Shown piece by piece: positions 16,504 through 25,588 of a stretch of 64,000 nt of DNA (the first letter of the stretch is position 1; every line of letters begins with the position of its first letter). The stretch lies in the NCBI GenBank assembly GCA_965267775.1, contig OZ254140.1, positions 310,001 to 374,000 on the forward strand, in the 5' to 3' direction. Source of the stretch: Planktophila sp965267775 (GTDB lineage Bacteria > Actinomycetota > Actinomycetes > Nanopelagicales > Nanopelagicaceae). Under the pieces are notes generated by a model. That model worked only from the letters and a program-made list of their open reading frames with translations. It was not told the origin of the DNA and did not search any database. The position numbers and the translations under genes are program-made.

Positions 16504-18663
16504 TTACGCGAGATCGAAGCGATCTGCATTCATTACCTTTACCCAAGCAGCGATGAAGTCATTTACGAACTTCTCGCGATTATCATCCTGAGCATAAACC
16601 TCAGAGTATGAGCGCAAGATTGAGTTCGAACCGAAGACGAGGTCTGCGCGAGTAGCAGTGAACTTCACCTCTCCTGTTGTGCGATTGCGAAGGTTGTAGA
16701 GATTCTCACCAGCTGGCTCCCAGACATATGTCATATCTGTGAGGTTGATGAAGAAATCGTTGGAGAGAACGCCAACGCGATCGGTGAATACGCCGTGCTT
16801 GCTTCCGCCGAAGTTAGTACCGAGAACACGTAGACCACCGAGAAGTGCTGTCATCTCAGGGGCGGTAAGTCGCATCAACTGTGCGCGATCTAGCAAGAGC
16901 TCTTCAGGGCTGACTGCGTAATTTTCCTTCTGGTAATTACGGAAGCCATCGTGAATTGGTTCAAGTGGAGCAAATGAGAGTTCATCTGTCTGCTCAGCTG
17001 TTGCATCACCACGTCCTGGTGCAAATGGAACAGTGACTGAAACGCCAGCTTCTTTCGCTGCTTTTTCAATTCCCACGCTTCCTGCAAGAACAATGACGTC
17101 GGCGATTGATGCACCAGAAGATTGAGCGATTGGCTCGAGAATCGAGAGGACGCGCGCTAAACGAGTTGGCTCATTTCCTTCCCAGTTCTTCTGAGGTTCT
17201 AGGCGGATACGTGCACCATTAGCACCACCGCGCTTATCTGAACCACGGAATGTTCGAGCTGAATCCCATGCAGTTGCAACAAGCTCAGCAACGGTGAGGT
17301 CAGTTGCAGCGATCTTTGCCTTTACCTCATCAACCTTGTAGCTCTTATTTCCTGGAGTAACAGGGTCCTGCCAAATGAGATCTTCTGCAGGTACATCTGG
17401 ACCGAAGTAACGAGCCTTTGGACCGAGATCGCGGTGGGTGAGCTTGAACCATGCGCGTGCAAAAACTTCACTGAAGTAGCCCTGATCTGCAGCAAACTTC
17501 TCTGAAATAACACGATATGCAGGATCCATCTTCATCGCCATATCGGCATCAGTCATCATTGGGTTGTAACGCTTAGAAGGATCTTCCACATCGACAGGCT
17601 TATCGTCTTCTGCGATATTGATTGGCTCCCACTGGTTTGCACCCGCTGGAGACTTTGTGAGCTCCCACTCGTAACCAAGGAGAAGTTTGAAATAACCGTT
17701 ATCCCACTGTGTTGGGTGCGAAGTCCATGCACCTTCAAGACCTGATGTAACAGTGTCGCGACCAATGCTGCGCGTTGTGTGGTTCATCCAACCAAGTCCG
17801 GCCTCTTCAATAGGTGCACCTTCTGGTGCAGGTCCATTGTTTGAAGCCTTTCCATTTCCGTGAGCCTTGCCCACAGTATGTCCACCAGCTGTAAGTGCGA
17901 CAGTCTCTTCATCATCCATTGCCATACGTGCAAAAGTTTCACGAACCATTGCAGCTGTCTTCAATGGATCTGGCTTTCCATCAACGCCTTCAGGGTTTAC
18001 ATAAATTAAACCCATATGTGTTGCAGCTAATGGATTTTCAAGTGTTGATGCATCATCGAGATTTGTATAACGCTCTTCAGATGGAGCGAGGAATTCCTTC
18101 TCAGAACCCCAATAGATATCGATCTCTGGGTGCCAGATATCTGCGCGACCAAATGCAAAACCAAGTGTCTTAAGCCCCATTGACTCGTATGCGATTGTTC
18201 CTGCATATGCGAGGAGATCTGCCCAGCTGACCTTGTTGCCGTACTTCTTCTTAATTGGCCATAGAAGACGACGAGCCTTGTCGAGGTTTCCATTATCTGG
18301 CCATGAGTTCAATGGTGCGAAACGTTGGTTACCTGTTCCAGCGCCACCACGACCATCTGCAATTCGATATGAACCTGCAGCATGCCACGTCATACGGATG
18401 AAGAGTCCACCGTAGTGACCCCAATCTGCTGGCCACCATTCCTGTGACTCTGTCATCAGCGCAGTGAGATCTGCCTTGAGCGCTGGGATATCGAGCTTCT
18501 TCAACTCATCTGCATAATTGAAATCTGCACCAAGAGGATTTGTCTTGGTGTCATGCTGATGAAGAATGTCGAGGTTGAGAGCGTTTGGCCACCAATTTGT
18601 ATTGGATGACGCAGTTGTTGTCATCGCACCATGTGCTACCGGGCATTTGCCTGAATCTTGCAT
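16504..18663 (-). CDS. katG: Catalase-peroxidase KatG
   Basis: A 719-residue heme enzyme, full family length, that breaks down hydrogen peroxide by catalase and peroxidase activity. The distal site is seen in FIRMTWHAAGSYR with Arg90, Trp93 and His94; Trp93 belongs to the Met-Tyr-Trp adduct. The proximal site is seen in LTAGGHTVGKAHG. Both peroxidase-like halves are present. The start at 18663 is supported by GGAGG 9 bases upstream, unlike most genes here, so this mRNA has a leader. No furA-type regulator is adjacent; the 22-bp palindrome upstream could control katG and yceI together. KatG is known from cultured acI actinobacteria, where peroxide defence limits growth. Confidence 0.96.
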   Translation of the reverse strand: MQDSGKCPVAHGAMTTTASSNTNWWPNALNLDILHQHDTKTNPLGADFNYADELKKLDIPALKADLTALMTESQEWWPADWGHYGGLFIRMTWHAAGSYRIADGRGGAGTGNQRFAPLNSWPDNGNLDKARRLLWPIKKKYGNKVSWADLLAYAGTIAYESMGLKTLGFAFGRADIWHPEIDIYWGSEKEFLAPSEERYTNLDDASTLENPLAATHMGLIYVNPEGVDGKPDPLKTAAMVRETFARMAMDDEETVALTAGGHTVGKAHGNGKASNNGPAPEGAPIEEAGLGWMNHTTRSIGRDTVTSGLEGAWTSHPTQWDNGYFKLLLGYEWELTKSPAGANQWEPINIAEDDKPVDVEDPSKRYNPMMTDADMAMKMDPAYRVISEKFAADQGYFSEVFARAWFKLTHRDLGPKARYFGPDVPAEDLIWQDPVTPGNKSYKVDEVKAKIAATDLTVAELVATAWDSARTFRGSDKRGGANGARIRLEPQKNWEGNEPTRLARVLSILEPIAQSSGASIADVIVLAGSVGIEKAAKEAGVSVTVPFAPGRGDATAEQTDELSFAPLEPIHDGFRNYQKENYAVSPEELLLDRAQLMRLTAPEMTALLGGLRVLGTNFGGSKHGVFTDRVGVLSNDFFINLTDMTYVWEPAGENLYNLRNRTTGEVKFTATRADLVFGSNSILRSYSEVYAQDDNREKFVNDFIAAWVKVMNADRFDLA

Positions 18664-18746
18664 CTGAGAATCCTCCGCAGTTATCGATCAATATTGTGAG
18701 TTTATCTAGGAATAGCCCGAGTCGCTCGTCGGAAGTACGCTCATGG

Positions 18747-18768
18747 TTTAGTTGAAATTTCAACTAAA
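18747..18768. promoter_or_regulatory. 22-bp perfect palindrome between katG and yceI (operator candidate)
   Basis: TTTAGTTGAAA followed directly by its reverse complement, a perfect dyad of 22 bp. It covers the -35 box of the yceI promoter, a layout typical of repression. The TTGAAA/TTTCAA core is like sites of MarR-type regulators, which is inference. Confidence 0.65.
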
Positions 18769-18780
18769 TTGGTCTATTGT
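18752..18780 (+). promoter_or_regulatory. yceI promoter
   Basis: TTGAAA (18752-18757) and TATTGT (18775-18780) with a 17-base spacer. Transcription would start near 18787, giving a leader of about 60 bases with AAAGGA before the ATG at 18846. Confidence 0.6.
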
Positions 18781-18845
18781 TCACCTGTGCCACTTAATGT
18801 GGCCTTAATTCAGATTCCATAGATCGACTAAACAAAGGAAAAACA

Positions 18846-19388
18846 ATGTCAGTTCTTGCAACTCTTCCAGCAGGTACCTATAACATCGATGCATCACATA
18901 GCCGCGTTGGCTTCAGTGCTCGCCATGCGATGGTCACAAAGGTTCGTGGATCTTTTAACGATTACACAGGTTCTGCAGTAGTTGCAGATGGAGCGGCTTC
19001 AATCTCCATCGAGATCGCTGTCGCTTCAGTTGATACACGTAGCGCAGACCGTGATGGCCACCTCCAATCACCTGACTTCTTCGATGTAGCAAACTTCCCA
19101 AAGATCACTTTCGTATCAACATCTGTGAAAGATTCAGGTTCTGAGAATCTCTCAGTAACTGGCGATCTCACAATCAAGGATGTTACAAAGCCAGTAACAA
19201 TCGAATTCGAATACACAGGAACAGCTACCGATCCATTCGGCAACGTTCGCTTCGGTTTCGAAGGTTCATCTGAGATCAACCGTAAGGATTTCGGTCTTAC
19301 ATGGAATGCAGCTCTTGAAACTGGTGGAATCCTCGTTTCAGAGAACATCAAGCTTGAGTTCGAAATCTCAACAATCGCAGCCAAGTAA
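18846..19388 (+). CDS. YceI family protein (lipocalin-like)
   Basis: A 180-residue protein of the YceI family, which forms a beta barrel that binds isoprenoid lipids. Family blocks: GTYNIDASHSRVGFSARHAMVTKVRGSF, IEIAVASVDTRSADRDGHLQSPDFFDV, VTGDLTIKDVTKPVTI and RKDFGLTWN. No signal peptide is seen, as in many actinobacterial members. AAAGGA precedes the ATG by 7 bases. It has its own promoter with an overlapping palindrome and a strong terminator. Confidence 0.92.
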   Translation: MSVLATLPAGTYNIDASHSRVGFSARHAMVTKVRGSFNDYTGSAVVADGAASISIEIAVASVDTRSADRDGHLQSPDFFDVANFPKITFVSTSVKDSGSENLSVTGDLTIKDVTKPVTIEFEYTGTATDPFGNVRFGFEGSSEINRKDFGLTWNAALETGGILVSENIKLEFEISTIAAK

Positions 19389-19398
19389 TACTTAATAA

Positions 19399-19430
19399 GA
19401 AAACCCCCGTGGACTACCGCGGGGGTTTTC
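19399..19430. terminator. Bidirectional intrinsic terminator (yceI / SDR)
   Basis: An 11-bp perfect stem GAAAACCCCCG / CGGGGGTTTTC, extended by GG/CC pairs inside, with a 4-base loop. T-rich sequence follows on the plus strand and the A tract on the other side serves the minus strand. It is the only clear intrinsic terminator seen in the window. Confidence 0.88.
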
Positions 19431-19445
19431 TCATACCCCGACCCT

Positions 19446-20198
19446 TTACCGGGCGAGGTACCCACCATCAACAGGGTAGTAACCACCTGTGATGAATGAT
19501 GAATCAGGGGAAGCTAAGAAGAGAACGAGCGCAGCAACTTCCTCAGATTTACCAAGTCGATTCATAGGATGAAGCGCTGCAATTCCTGCAAGAGCTTCTG
19601 CTGGAAGCGCTGTCAACATAGGAGTAGAGATAAATCCTGGTCCAATTGCGTTGACGCGGATGCTCTCTGCTCCATATTCAATCGCCGCGGTCTGTGTTAA
19701 ACCGACGACACCATGTTTTGCAGCGACATAAGCTGCAGATCCTGCAAAGCCAACGGCGCCAAGGATTGAAGCCATATTAACTATTGAGCCACCACCAACC
19801 TTCTTCATCGCTGCAATCTCATGTCGCATGCAATAGAAGACGCCATCGAGATTTACGCCCATGACCTTGCGCCATCCTTCAGGCGTTTGATCGCCGGTAG
19901 GTGCAAGATCTCCACCGATTCCGGCATTGTTGACCGCGATATGTAACCCACCAAAATCCTTTTCGACCGCTGCAATAACGCTCTCTACGGCAGCATCGAC
20001 AGAGACATCTAACTTGTAGCTCTTGGCTATTCCACCTTCTGCCAGAATTTCATCAACAACTCGTTCCGCCTCGAGAAGGTTTGTATCAGCAATAGCGACG
20101 ACAGCACCAGCACGAGCAAGTGCCTTCGACGATGCTTCACCAATTCCCGAACCACCTCCGGTTACAAAAGCGACCTTCTTGATGAGTACGTCATTCAT
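19446..20198 (-). CDS. SDR family NAD(P)-dependent oxidoreductase
   Basis: A classical short-chain dehydrogenase of about 250 residues. The cofactor motif is FVTGGGSGIGEA, followed by NNAGIGG, the catalytic Ser in SIVNMASILGA and YVAAKHG (YxxxK), and the C-terminal ITGGYYPVDGGYLAR. The substrate is unknown. The frame is open to 20234, but AAGGAG 8 bases before the ATG at 20198 (MNDVLIKKVAF) fixes the start. Confidence 0.9.
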   Translation of the reverse strand: MNDVLIKKVAFVTGGGSGIGEASSKALARAGAVVAIADTNLLEAERVVDEILAEGGIAKSYKLDVSVDAAVESVIAAVEKDFGGLHIAVNNAGIGGDLAPTGDQTPEGWRKVMGVNLDGVFYCMRHEIAAMKKVGGGSIVNMASILGAVGFAGSAAYVAAKHGVVGLTQTAAIEYGAESIRVNAIGPGFISTPMLTALPAEALAGIAALHPMNRLGKSEEVAALVLFLASPDSSFITGGYYPVDGGYLAR

Positions 20199-20339
20199 GT
20201 GAAACTCCTTCAATAGATGAAGCCTTTGCTTCACTTACGAGTCTCCTCTTTTACCAGCGAGGTTCAAGGCGAAATCCGGTGCTAGCACTCGTATCGAGCC
20301 ACAGTTGAACTTCATTTCTCGGCGGAGTAAGTTTTCGCC

Positions 20340-20888
20340 ATGCCTAAGAGCGGAGAACGTGAGGCCTACTTTCCTCTCATTGAGAAGAAGTATGGCGAGA
20401 AGATGGCCTACTGGTTTAAGGTCATGAAAGAGCTGGAAGGGGAGAAGTATCCAGTTCAGATTGCACATCTCAAAGAGAATTACGGCTTCTCGCAAACCCA
20501 TGCCAACGCACTCGTGATGTATTCACGTGGTTCAGAGAGCTCAAAGAAGTTTGATACCCCCGCGCAGTACTACAAGACAATCGATCCAGTACAGGCAAAG
20601 ACGATCAAGGCAATCTTTAGGGCCCTTCAATCCAAGTTTCCAGAGCTAGAGCTCGTTATTGCGTGGAATCAGCCAATGGTGAAGATTGATAAGAGTTACC
20701 TCTTCGGTTGCTCCACGGCCACTCATCACATTCTTATTGCTCCATGGAATCAAGATGTTTTGAAGAAATACACCCCGAAGTTCAAGGAGTACAAGGTCAA
20801 TAAGAAGACAATCGCTCTACCCAATGATTGGGAAGTTGATGTAAAGCTTCTACAAGCGATGATGAAGGATTCAATCGCCGCTCTCTAG
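20340..20888 (+). CDS. DUF4287 / DUF1801-like fusion protein
   Basis: A 182-residue protein. The N-terminal 60 residues (YFPLIEKKYGEKMAYWFKVM to GFSQTHANALVMYSRG) match DUF4287. The remainder, FRALQSKFPELELVIAWNQPMVKI and CSTATHHILIAPWN, resembles the YdhG/DUF1801-type domain. The function is unknown. The -10 box TAAGTT at 20328-20333 lies 6 bases before the ATG. It shares 4 bases (CTAG) with the stop of the convergent DUF1801 gene. Confidence 0.78.
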   Translation: MPKSGEREAYFPLIEKKYGEKMAYWFKVMKELEGEKYPVQIAHLKENYGFSQTHANALVMYSRGSESSKKFDTPAQYYKTIDPVQAKTIKAIFRALQSKFPELELVIAWNQPMVKIDKSYLFGCSTATHHILIAPWNQDVLKKYTPKFKEYKVNKKTIALPNDWEVDVKLLQAMMKDSIAAL

Positions 20889-21238
20889 CGCTCTTGAATC
20901 TGCTTCATTCTCGCCTTAATGATCTTCTTTAAGAGCAGCTTGGGAAATGGCTTCTCTTTATCAAAGTGAATTGAACCCTTTGTCTGGATGTACTTCGCAA
21001 GATCATCTTTAAGTATTTCGTTGATAGATCCGCTGTAAGGGAAGATGCTGTTGTGGTTCTTGTATCCATCAAAACCAATGACGCCTTTACCGTGAATTGC
21101 AAATGTCGGGATTCCGTACTTAATGACTTCGTCGGCTTCTGGCAGAATCTCGGCAATCGCTACTCTTACCGCTTGTAAAACATCTCGTTGAGGCTTATCA
21201 AACTTCTTTAAATGCGCTGTGATTTCAGCCTTACTCAT
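20885..21238 (-). CDS. DUF1801 (YdhG-like) protein
   Basis: A 117-residue single-domain protein: DVLQAVRVAIAEILPEADEVIKYGIPTF, HNSIFPYSGSINEIL and GSIHFDKEKPFPKLLLKKIIKAR. The fold is related to frataxin-like iron chaperones, but iron binding is not shown for this branch. It starts within the SRPBCC gene (8-base overlap), so the two are cotranscribed. Confidence 0.83.
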   Translation of the reverse strand: MSKAEITAHLKKFDKPQRDVLQAVRVAIAEILPEADEVIKYGIPTFAIHGKGVIGFDGYKNHNSIFPYSGSINEILKDDLAKYIQTKGSIHFDKEKPFPKLLLKKIIKARMKQIQER

Positions 21239-21713
21239 TCTCTGCCACCTCTTTCAAACATACTAATGATTTTGCTACGACCATCTGTGTCCAGGGATAA
21301 GCTTTTCGAAATTTGAGCCAGAGTTGAGAAATATATGGAGCATAAGAGCCGTCAAATGTTTCAGTGACTTGCGTTGATCCGTTCCCAAGATCCTTCAATT
21401 CATGGCGCCAACGCCATCTAAATATATGGCGCCAGGCAATTACCTCATCCACTTTAAATTCAACTACGACGTTGGTAATCCTGTAATGGATTCCGAGGTG
21501 CATCGACATTCCGAACTTTGCGCCGAGGCTGAGGCGGTCTGGCCCGCTGAGATTGGATTTAATGGTCTTGCTGCCATCAATCTCATAGTGACGATGTGGG
21601 TTGGCGAGGATGTTGAAAATCGTAGAAGGCGACGCATTGATAACAATGCGCGCGGCCTTGATCTTAGGGTTTCCCGTATCGAAAATTTCTGAACGAACTT
21701 TTTCGCCTGTCAT
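21231..21713 (-). CDS. SRPBCC family protein
   Basis: A protein of about 160 residues with a START/Bet v1-type ligand-binding fold: ARIVINASPSTIFNILANPHRH at the first strand, SLGAKFGMSMHLGIHYRITN, and ELKDLGNGSTQVTETFDGSY. The ligand is unknown. The frame stays open to 21755. The ATG at 21713 has TACCAT (21720-21725, minus) 6 bases upstream, which supports a leaderless start there. Confidence 0.82.
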   Translation of the reverse strand: MTGEKVRSEIFDTGNPKIKAARIVINASPSTIFNILANPHRHYEIDGSKTIKSNLSGPDRLSLGAKFGMSMHLGIHYRITNVVVEFKVDEVIAWRHIFRWRWRHELKDLGNGSTQVTETFDGSYAPYISQLWLKFRKAYPWTQMVVAKSLVCLKEVAENE

Positions 21714-21761
21714 GAGTTGATGGTAATCCCAATTCTTTGATGATTGAAGTACCATATTTGC

Positions 21762-22190
21762 ATGACTTTCACAGGACTCAATATCGTAGGCGTTCTGATC
21801 GCCTTTGTAGTTTCATTTATTAGCGGTGGCATCTGGTTCGGCCCAAAGACTTTCTATCCAATCTGGATGAAGGCAAAGGGTGTCGCAAATGGCGAGCTCA
21901 CCACTCAGCAGAATAAGCCGGCACTTCTCTTCGGCGGAACAATTCTTGGCGTACTAGTCCAGACCCTTACCCTCGCCCTCATCATCAACACACTTCAGGT
22001 CAATCACTTAGATCTCGGAGTTCTAGATGGTGCTGGAGTCGGCTTTGCACTTGGTGTGGGAATTGGAATGTTCGCTTCACTCTCTCACCGACTATTTGGT
22101 GGAGATAGCTTTAAGGTCTGGATCATTGAGACTTCAAATGATGCGATTAACCTGACAATCGCAGGCGCAATCATCGCTTACTTCAACTAA
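21762..22190 (+). CDS. DUF1761 membrane protein
   Basis: A 142-residue protein with four membrane segments: GLNIVGVLIAFVVSFISGGIWFG, ALLFGGTILGVLVQTLTLALII, a Gly-rich third helix and AINLTIAGAIIAYFN. The WFGPKTFYPIWMKAKG segment is typical of DUF1761. The function is unknown. I choose this ATG over an upstream TTG because TACCAT (21750-21755) lies 6 bases before it. The stop shares CTAA with the convergent YbhB gene. Confidence 0.82.
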   Translation: MTFTGLNIVGVLIAFVVSFISGGIWFGPKTFYPIWMKAKGVANGELTTQQNKPALLFGGTILGVLVQTLTLALIINTLQVNHLDLGVLDGAGVGFALGVGIGMFASLSHRLFGGDSFKVWIIETSNDAINLTIAGAIIAYFN

Positions 22191-23350
22191 GCCCTCGCAT
22201 AAACGGTTGAAAGTTCAGCCTTTTCAAGCACCAAATTCTTTATCGCGCTCATAACGGCGCTTTCAGTTGCTTGGTTTGGCGCGAGCGAGATTGTTGAAGA
22301 GAGAGCATACAAAGTAAATGTGTATGTCTTATCTCCTGGTCCCTGCGAGCACGGCGGCGTATATCCAGGCACTTTCTCTTTGAAATTCATTCCCATCGTT
22401 CCCGGGTATTTTCCTGCAATCGCAGATGTTGAAGTTGCAGGAATGTTGTAGAGAACAAGATAGGCATGATTGGCGCTCTCTGTCTCACCTGGACGAGGGG
22501 GACCTGGAATCGTATTCATAATGAGAACAAGTGACTTGCCATCACTTGGTACACCGCTCCATGTAATGGATGGCAGTGCACCCGAACCATCACATGTGTA
22601 GCTCATAGGCAACCTTCCACCAGCGACAAAGTCGGGGCTGGAAAGCGTCAGCGCAGAAGATGTGACTTTAGAGGTAGAAGTAGAAGTAGTTTTCCCGGTT
22701 ACAAGGGATCTAAAGAGAACCGTATTATCCAACTTAAGGTCAGAGCTCCAAATCAACTTGGCTGAAGAACTCCACTTAAAATCTGAGTAACCATCTTTTA
22801 CCCCAACGGCAGTTTCGGAAAATTCAGTGCTGTTCTTCCAAGAGGAATCTTTAAATGACTTTGAGGCCCATAGTGAGGGAAGTGCAATAGTTGTATTTTT
22901 GCAGTCAACAAGTGGTTGAGATGAAGTGCTGCAAGAAGTATTCAGCGGCGCCTTTTGAATGACAAGTGACTTCCATTGCGAGTTTGTGGAGGCAACAATC
23001 TTTCCACTCTTGACTTCTCGGATCTGCATAATGAAACCGGCATCACCAATCTGTTGATTTGGCTTACCTATATATTCAAGACCTGAATCATTCTCCATAA
23101 AGTCCCGAGCGAGAACTCCCACTTCAAATGGGTAGGTCGCAGAGAATTTAATCAGGGTGCTATTAAAGGATCGCTCTGTGTTGTAGGCGACGGAATCTTC
23201 ACCGACCTTCTTGCCATTGATATAGAGCGAGAACCAGTTATCGACCCAGACCTCAGCTTGAAATGCCACTGATGTAGTTGCAGCAGAACTTGGCGCAACA
23301 GGAAGAATCGCTGCAATGAGCGAGGCGACTATAAGGAAAAATTTACGCAT
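22187..23350 (-). CDS. Secreted protein with beta-sandwich domain and PEBP/YbhB-like domain
   Basis: A 387-residue exported protein. It has a Sec signal peptide (MRKFFLIVASLIAAILPVAPSSAA, cleavage after about residue 24). Residues 27-225 form a beta-rich region (WVDNWFSLYINGKKVGED, FEVGVLARDFMENDSG) like sugar-binding jelly-roll domains. Residues about 235-387 match the YbhB/YbcL phosphatidylethanolamine-binding family: SSPDFVAGGRLPMSYTCDG, ITWSGVPSDGKSLVLIMN, NHAYLVLYNIPA and YTPPCSQGPGDKTYTFTLYAL. This is the last gene of the exported-phosphoesterase operon, overlapping the gene before it by 8 bases. The ligand may be a lipid or phosphorylated compound; this is not shown. Confidence 0.82.
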   Translation of the reverse strand: MRKFFLIVASLIAAILPVAPSSAATTSVAFQAEVWVDNWFSLYINGKKVGEDSVAYNTERSFNSTLIKFSATYPFEVGVLARDFMENDSGLEYIGKPNQQIGDAGFIMQIREVKSGKIVASTNSQWKSLVIQKAPLNTSCSTSSQPLVDCKNTTIALPSLWASKSFKDSSWKNSTEFSETAVGVKDGYSDFKWSSSAKLIWSSDLKLDNTVLFRSLVTGKTTSTSTSKVTSSALTLSSPDFVAGGRLPMSYTCDGSGALPSITWSGVPSDGKSLVLIMNTIPGPPRPGETESANHAYLVLYNIPATSTSAIAGKYPGTMGMNFKEKVPGYTPPCSQGPGDKTYTFTLYALSSTISLAPNQATESAVMSAIKNLVLEKAELSTVYARA

Positions 23351-24632
23351 TTCGTGTGTAGGTATCTAGAATTGTTCCATCAAATGAAACGAAATCAACG
23401 GTTGCAACAGCACCTTGAACGCTTACTTTGAGGAATCCAGAACCACCTACCCCTTTCCCTGAGTTGTAACCGTATTGAGTCACATCGATTTTATTTCCTG
23501 GATGACTTGGCTGTGGCAAAGTCTGATAGATAATTCCATCAAGTTCCTGCTTCACATAGAGGTGGTCATGTCCCTTAAAGACGAATCCGACGCCATTTTC
23601 TTTCAGGAGCTGATGAATTGGTTTGCCCCAACCGGCTCTATTTGTATCAAATCCATAGCTTCCATCAAGGCTATTTCCGCCCCATTCATTGAGCTTGGCT
23701 ATCTCGACGCCTCCGCGTGATTGAGGATCACCTACCAACAAGTGGTGAATGTAAATGAACTTCTGCTTCTCCGTTGAACTCTCCAAAGTCTTTCTCAACC
23801 AGTCATATTGAGTCTTTCCAAGAGTCCATTCCCAACCGTCTTTTGTTGGATTCTTCGTTGTATATGTGAATGGATCTAATGAAATATGGAGGGCATCTGG
23901 CGTAGTGAATGAGTAGTAGGCAAGCTCGCCAGTCTGCTCTGGAAAGTACTCTTTTCTATAGTTCTTTGTGTTGAACTTGCTGTACCCGAGTTCACCATCA
24001 TGATTTCCTAAAGTGATCTTCAATGGAATATTGCCGAGTTTTTTATAATATCCCTTCATCAGTTCAAATCGAGCCCGAATATTTGCCTCACTCTTATCAG
24101 CTAATTTATCGACCATGAAAATATCTCCGAGATCCATCAGGAAGAGCGGAGAGCTAGCAACTATCTGTTTCAGAGTTCCGTCGTACACCTCGCCGCTTGA
24201 ATTCTCATCCATATGTGGGTCTGCCTGAATCGCAAAGACTGAAACACCACTCTTGCTGGAAGTTACCGCAGAGGCGATTGGCAGCGCCGAGAAACTTTTC
24301 CCTGAAGCTGGTGCAAATCGCACGCGATAGTAAACCTTTGAATTTTCTTTCAGGCCGCTTATTGTAAATGTCTTACTCTCGCCCTTTGCCAAGGTGGATA
24401 TTGCAGTCTTGCTCTTCATTGAACTGGCAGTTGAACCGTATTCGATGTAACACTTTGCAGAATCAGATGCGCTAACTGTGATCGATATTTGGCTTGATGT
24501 TGAGTTTGCGAACTTAGCACTCACGATATTTGTGGCAGCAACTGCACGTCCCACCGAAGTGCTCAATAGAGAGGCGAGAACTGTTCCCTTAATAAGAGAG
24601 CGACGCGATAGATACTCAAATGGATTACTCAT
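23343..24632 (-). CDS. Tat-exported metallophosphoesterase (purple-acid-phosphatase-like), copy 2
   Basis: A 429-residue protein. The Tat signal has SRRSLIKGTVLAS at residues 9-21. Residues 35-130 form an FN3-like domain as in purple acid phosphatases (KCYIEYGSTAS, SGLKENSKVYYRVRF). The catalytic domain has the metal ligands in QADPHMD, MDLGDIF, LGNHDGE, YIHHLLVG and FKGHDHLY. It probably hydrolyses phosphomonoesters or diesters outside the membrane with a two-metal centre. It is a paralogue of the gene at 25585 and shares 4 bases with the YHYH gene. Confidence 0.88.
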   Translation of the reverse strand: MSNPFEYLSRRSLIKGTVLASLLSTSVGRAVAATNIVSAKFANSTSSQISITVSASDSAKCYIEYGSTASSMKSKTAISTLAKGESKTFTISGLKENSKVYYRVRFAPASGKSFSALPIASAVTSSKSGVSVFAIQADPHMDENSSGEVYDGTLKQIVASSPLFLMDLGDIFMVDKLADKSEANIRARFELMKGYYKKLGNIPLKITLGNHDGELGYSKFNTKNYRKEYFPEQTGELAYYSFTTPDALHISLDPFTYTTKNPTKDGWEWTLGKTQYDWLRKTLESSTEKQKFIYIHHLLVGDPQSRGGVEIAKLNEWGGNSLDGSYGFDTNRAGWGKPIHQLLKENGVGFVFKGHDHLYVKQELDGIIYQTLPQPSHPGNKIDVTQYGYNSGKGVGGSGFLKVSVQGAVATVDFVSFDGTILDTYTRNA

Positions 24633-25588
24633 CGACGTTGATACACCTCACTACGAATTGATCCAGCTGCATCAATGAAATCGATATTTACCTGTGAAAG
24701 TGTGGCTCGATATTTAATATGGTAATCACTGCCATTGAGCGTATATTTCAAATTAAACTCGCCATCAGAAATTCGCTCAAGACCTGTGATGACTGCGCCT
24801 CGAAGCGGTTCACCAGCTGGGCGAAATGCCTTTGTCAGGGATTGAGGATCAACCTGTCCTTCGATTTCCGCAACAACACCTTTAAATCCACCATTGATAT
24901 ATGGATATGTTTTAGTGCCGTGATAGTGGTAATTCTTCTTTGAATCGAAGTGCCCATTGAGAGAATCAAGCCCCACGACCTTCTTCCCATCAGGTTCAGT
25001 TTCACCATAAATTGGGAATCCATCGAGCGCATAGGCAATCGGTGTTTTCGCGCCCACAATGCTCTGTAGATGGAGAGGCGCTACGTGGTAATGATAATCA
25101 TCAGCGCGCCCACAATGGCCGCCCCAATCATCGAGTTCGCCGGCCAGCAAGGCATCATCTCCGCGGTTATTGAGTGCGTTAAAGATTGGAACTCCATTGA
25201 CCGCAATCGCAATCGCACCACGTAAGAAATGTCCCTTGGCTGAAATTGGTGTCGAGCTAATAATTGGTTTGATCGGAATCGACCACGCATTAGTTCCTGA
25301 ATATGGTTGTGGCGTTGGAATCTGTTGCTGCCACGACTTAATCCCAACCATCATTTGATGGCTTGGAATGCCTGAACTTTCTACCAGGTAATACTTAGAA
25401 TTCTTGAAAACCTTTACAGAACTGGCAAATGCAGAGAATCCAGGTAATTTCACTGTGGCCGCACTCGCTGGCGTTGAGATAAGTAAATTTCCAAGCATGG
25501 CAGATGCACCGAGTGCGCCACCGACCTGTAGGAACTTAAGACGATCTACTTCAGTGAGGTGGAATATTTCATGGTCGTGGTTGCTCAT
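24629..25588 (-). CDS. Exported YHYH domain protein
   Basis: A 319-residue protein with an N-terminal export signal (DRLKFLQVGGALGASAMLG then a hydrophobic stretch to TPASAA). It looks Tat-like but has only one Arg before the hydrophobic core. The mature part carries the two family motifs DDYHYHVAPLHLQ and NYHYHGTKTYPY, with GHCGRADDYHYH and LDGFPIYGETEPDG between. YHYH proteins are His-rich and probably bind metal, but no reaction is established. It sits between two metallophosphoesterase paralogues with 4-base overlaps on both sides, so it is translated with them. Confidence 0.87.
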   Translation of the reverse strand: MSNHDHEIFHLTEVDRLKFLQVGGALGASAMLGNLLISTPASAATVKLPGFSAFASSVKVFKNSKYYLVESSGIPSHQMMVGIKSWQQQIPTPQPYSGTNAWSIPIKPIISSTPISAKGHFLRGAIAIAVNGVPIFNALNNRGDDALLAGELDDWGGHCGRADDYHYHVAPLHLQSIVGAKTPIAYALDGFPIYGETEPDGKKVVGLDSLNGHFDSKKNYHYHGTKTYPYINGGFKGVVAEIEGQVDPQSLTKAFRPAGEPLRGAVITGLERISDGEFNLKYTLNGSDYHIKYRATLSQVNIDFIDAAGSIRSEVYQRR

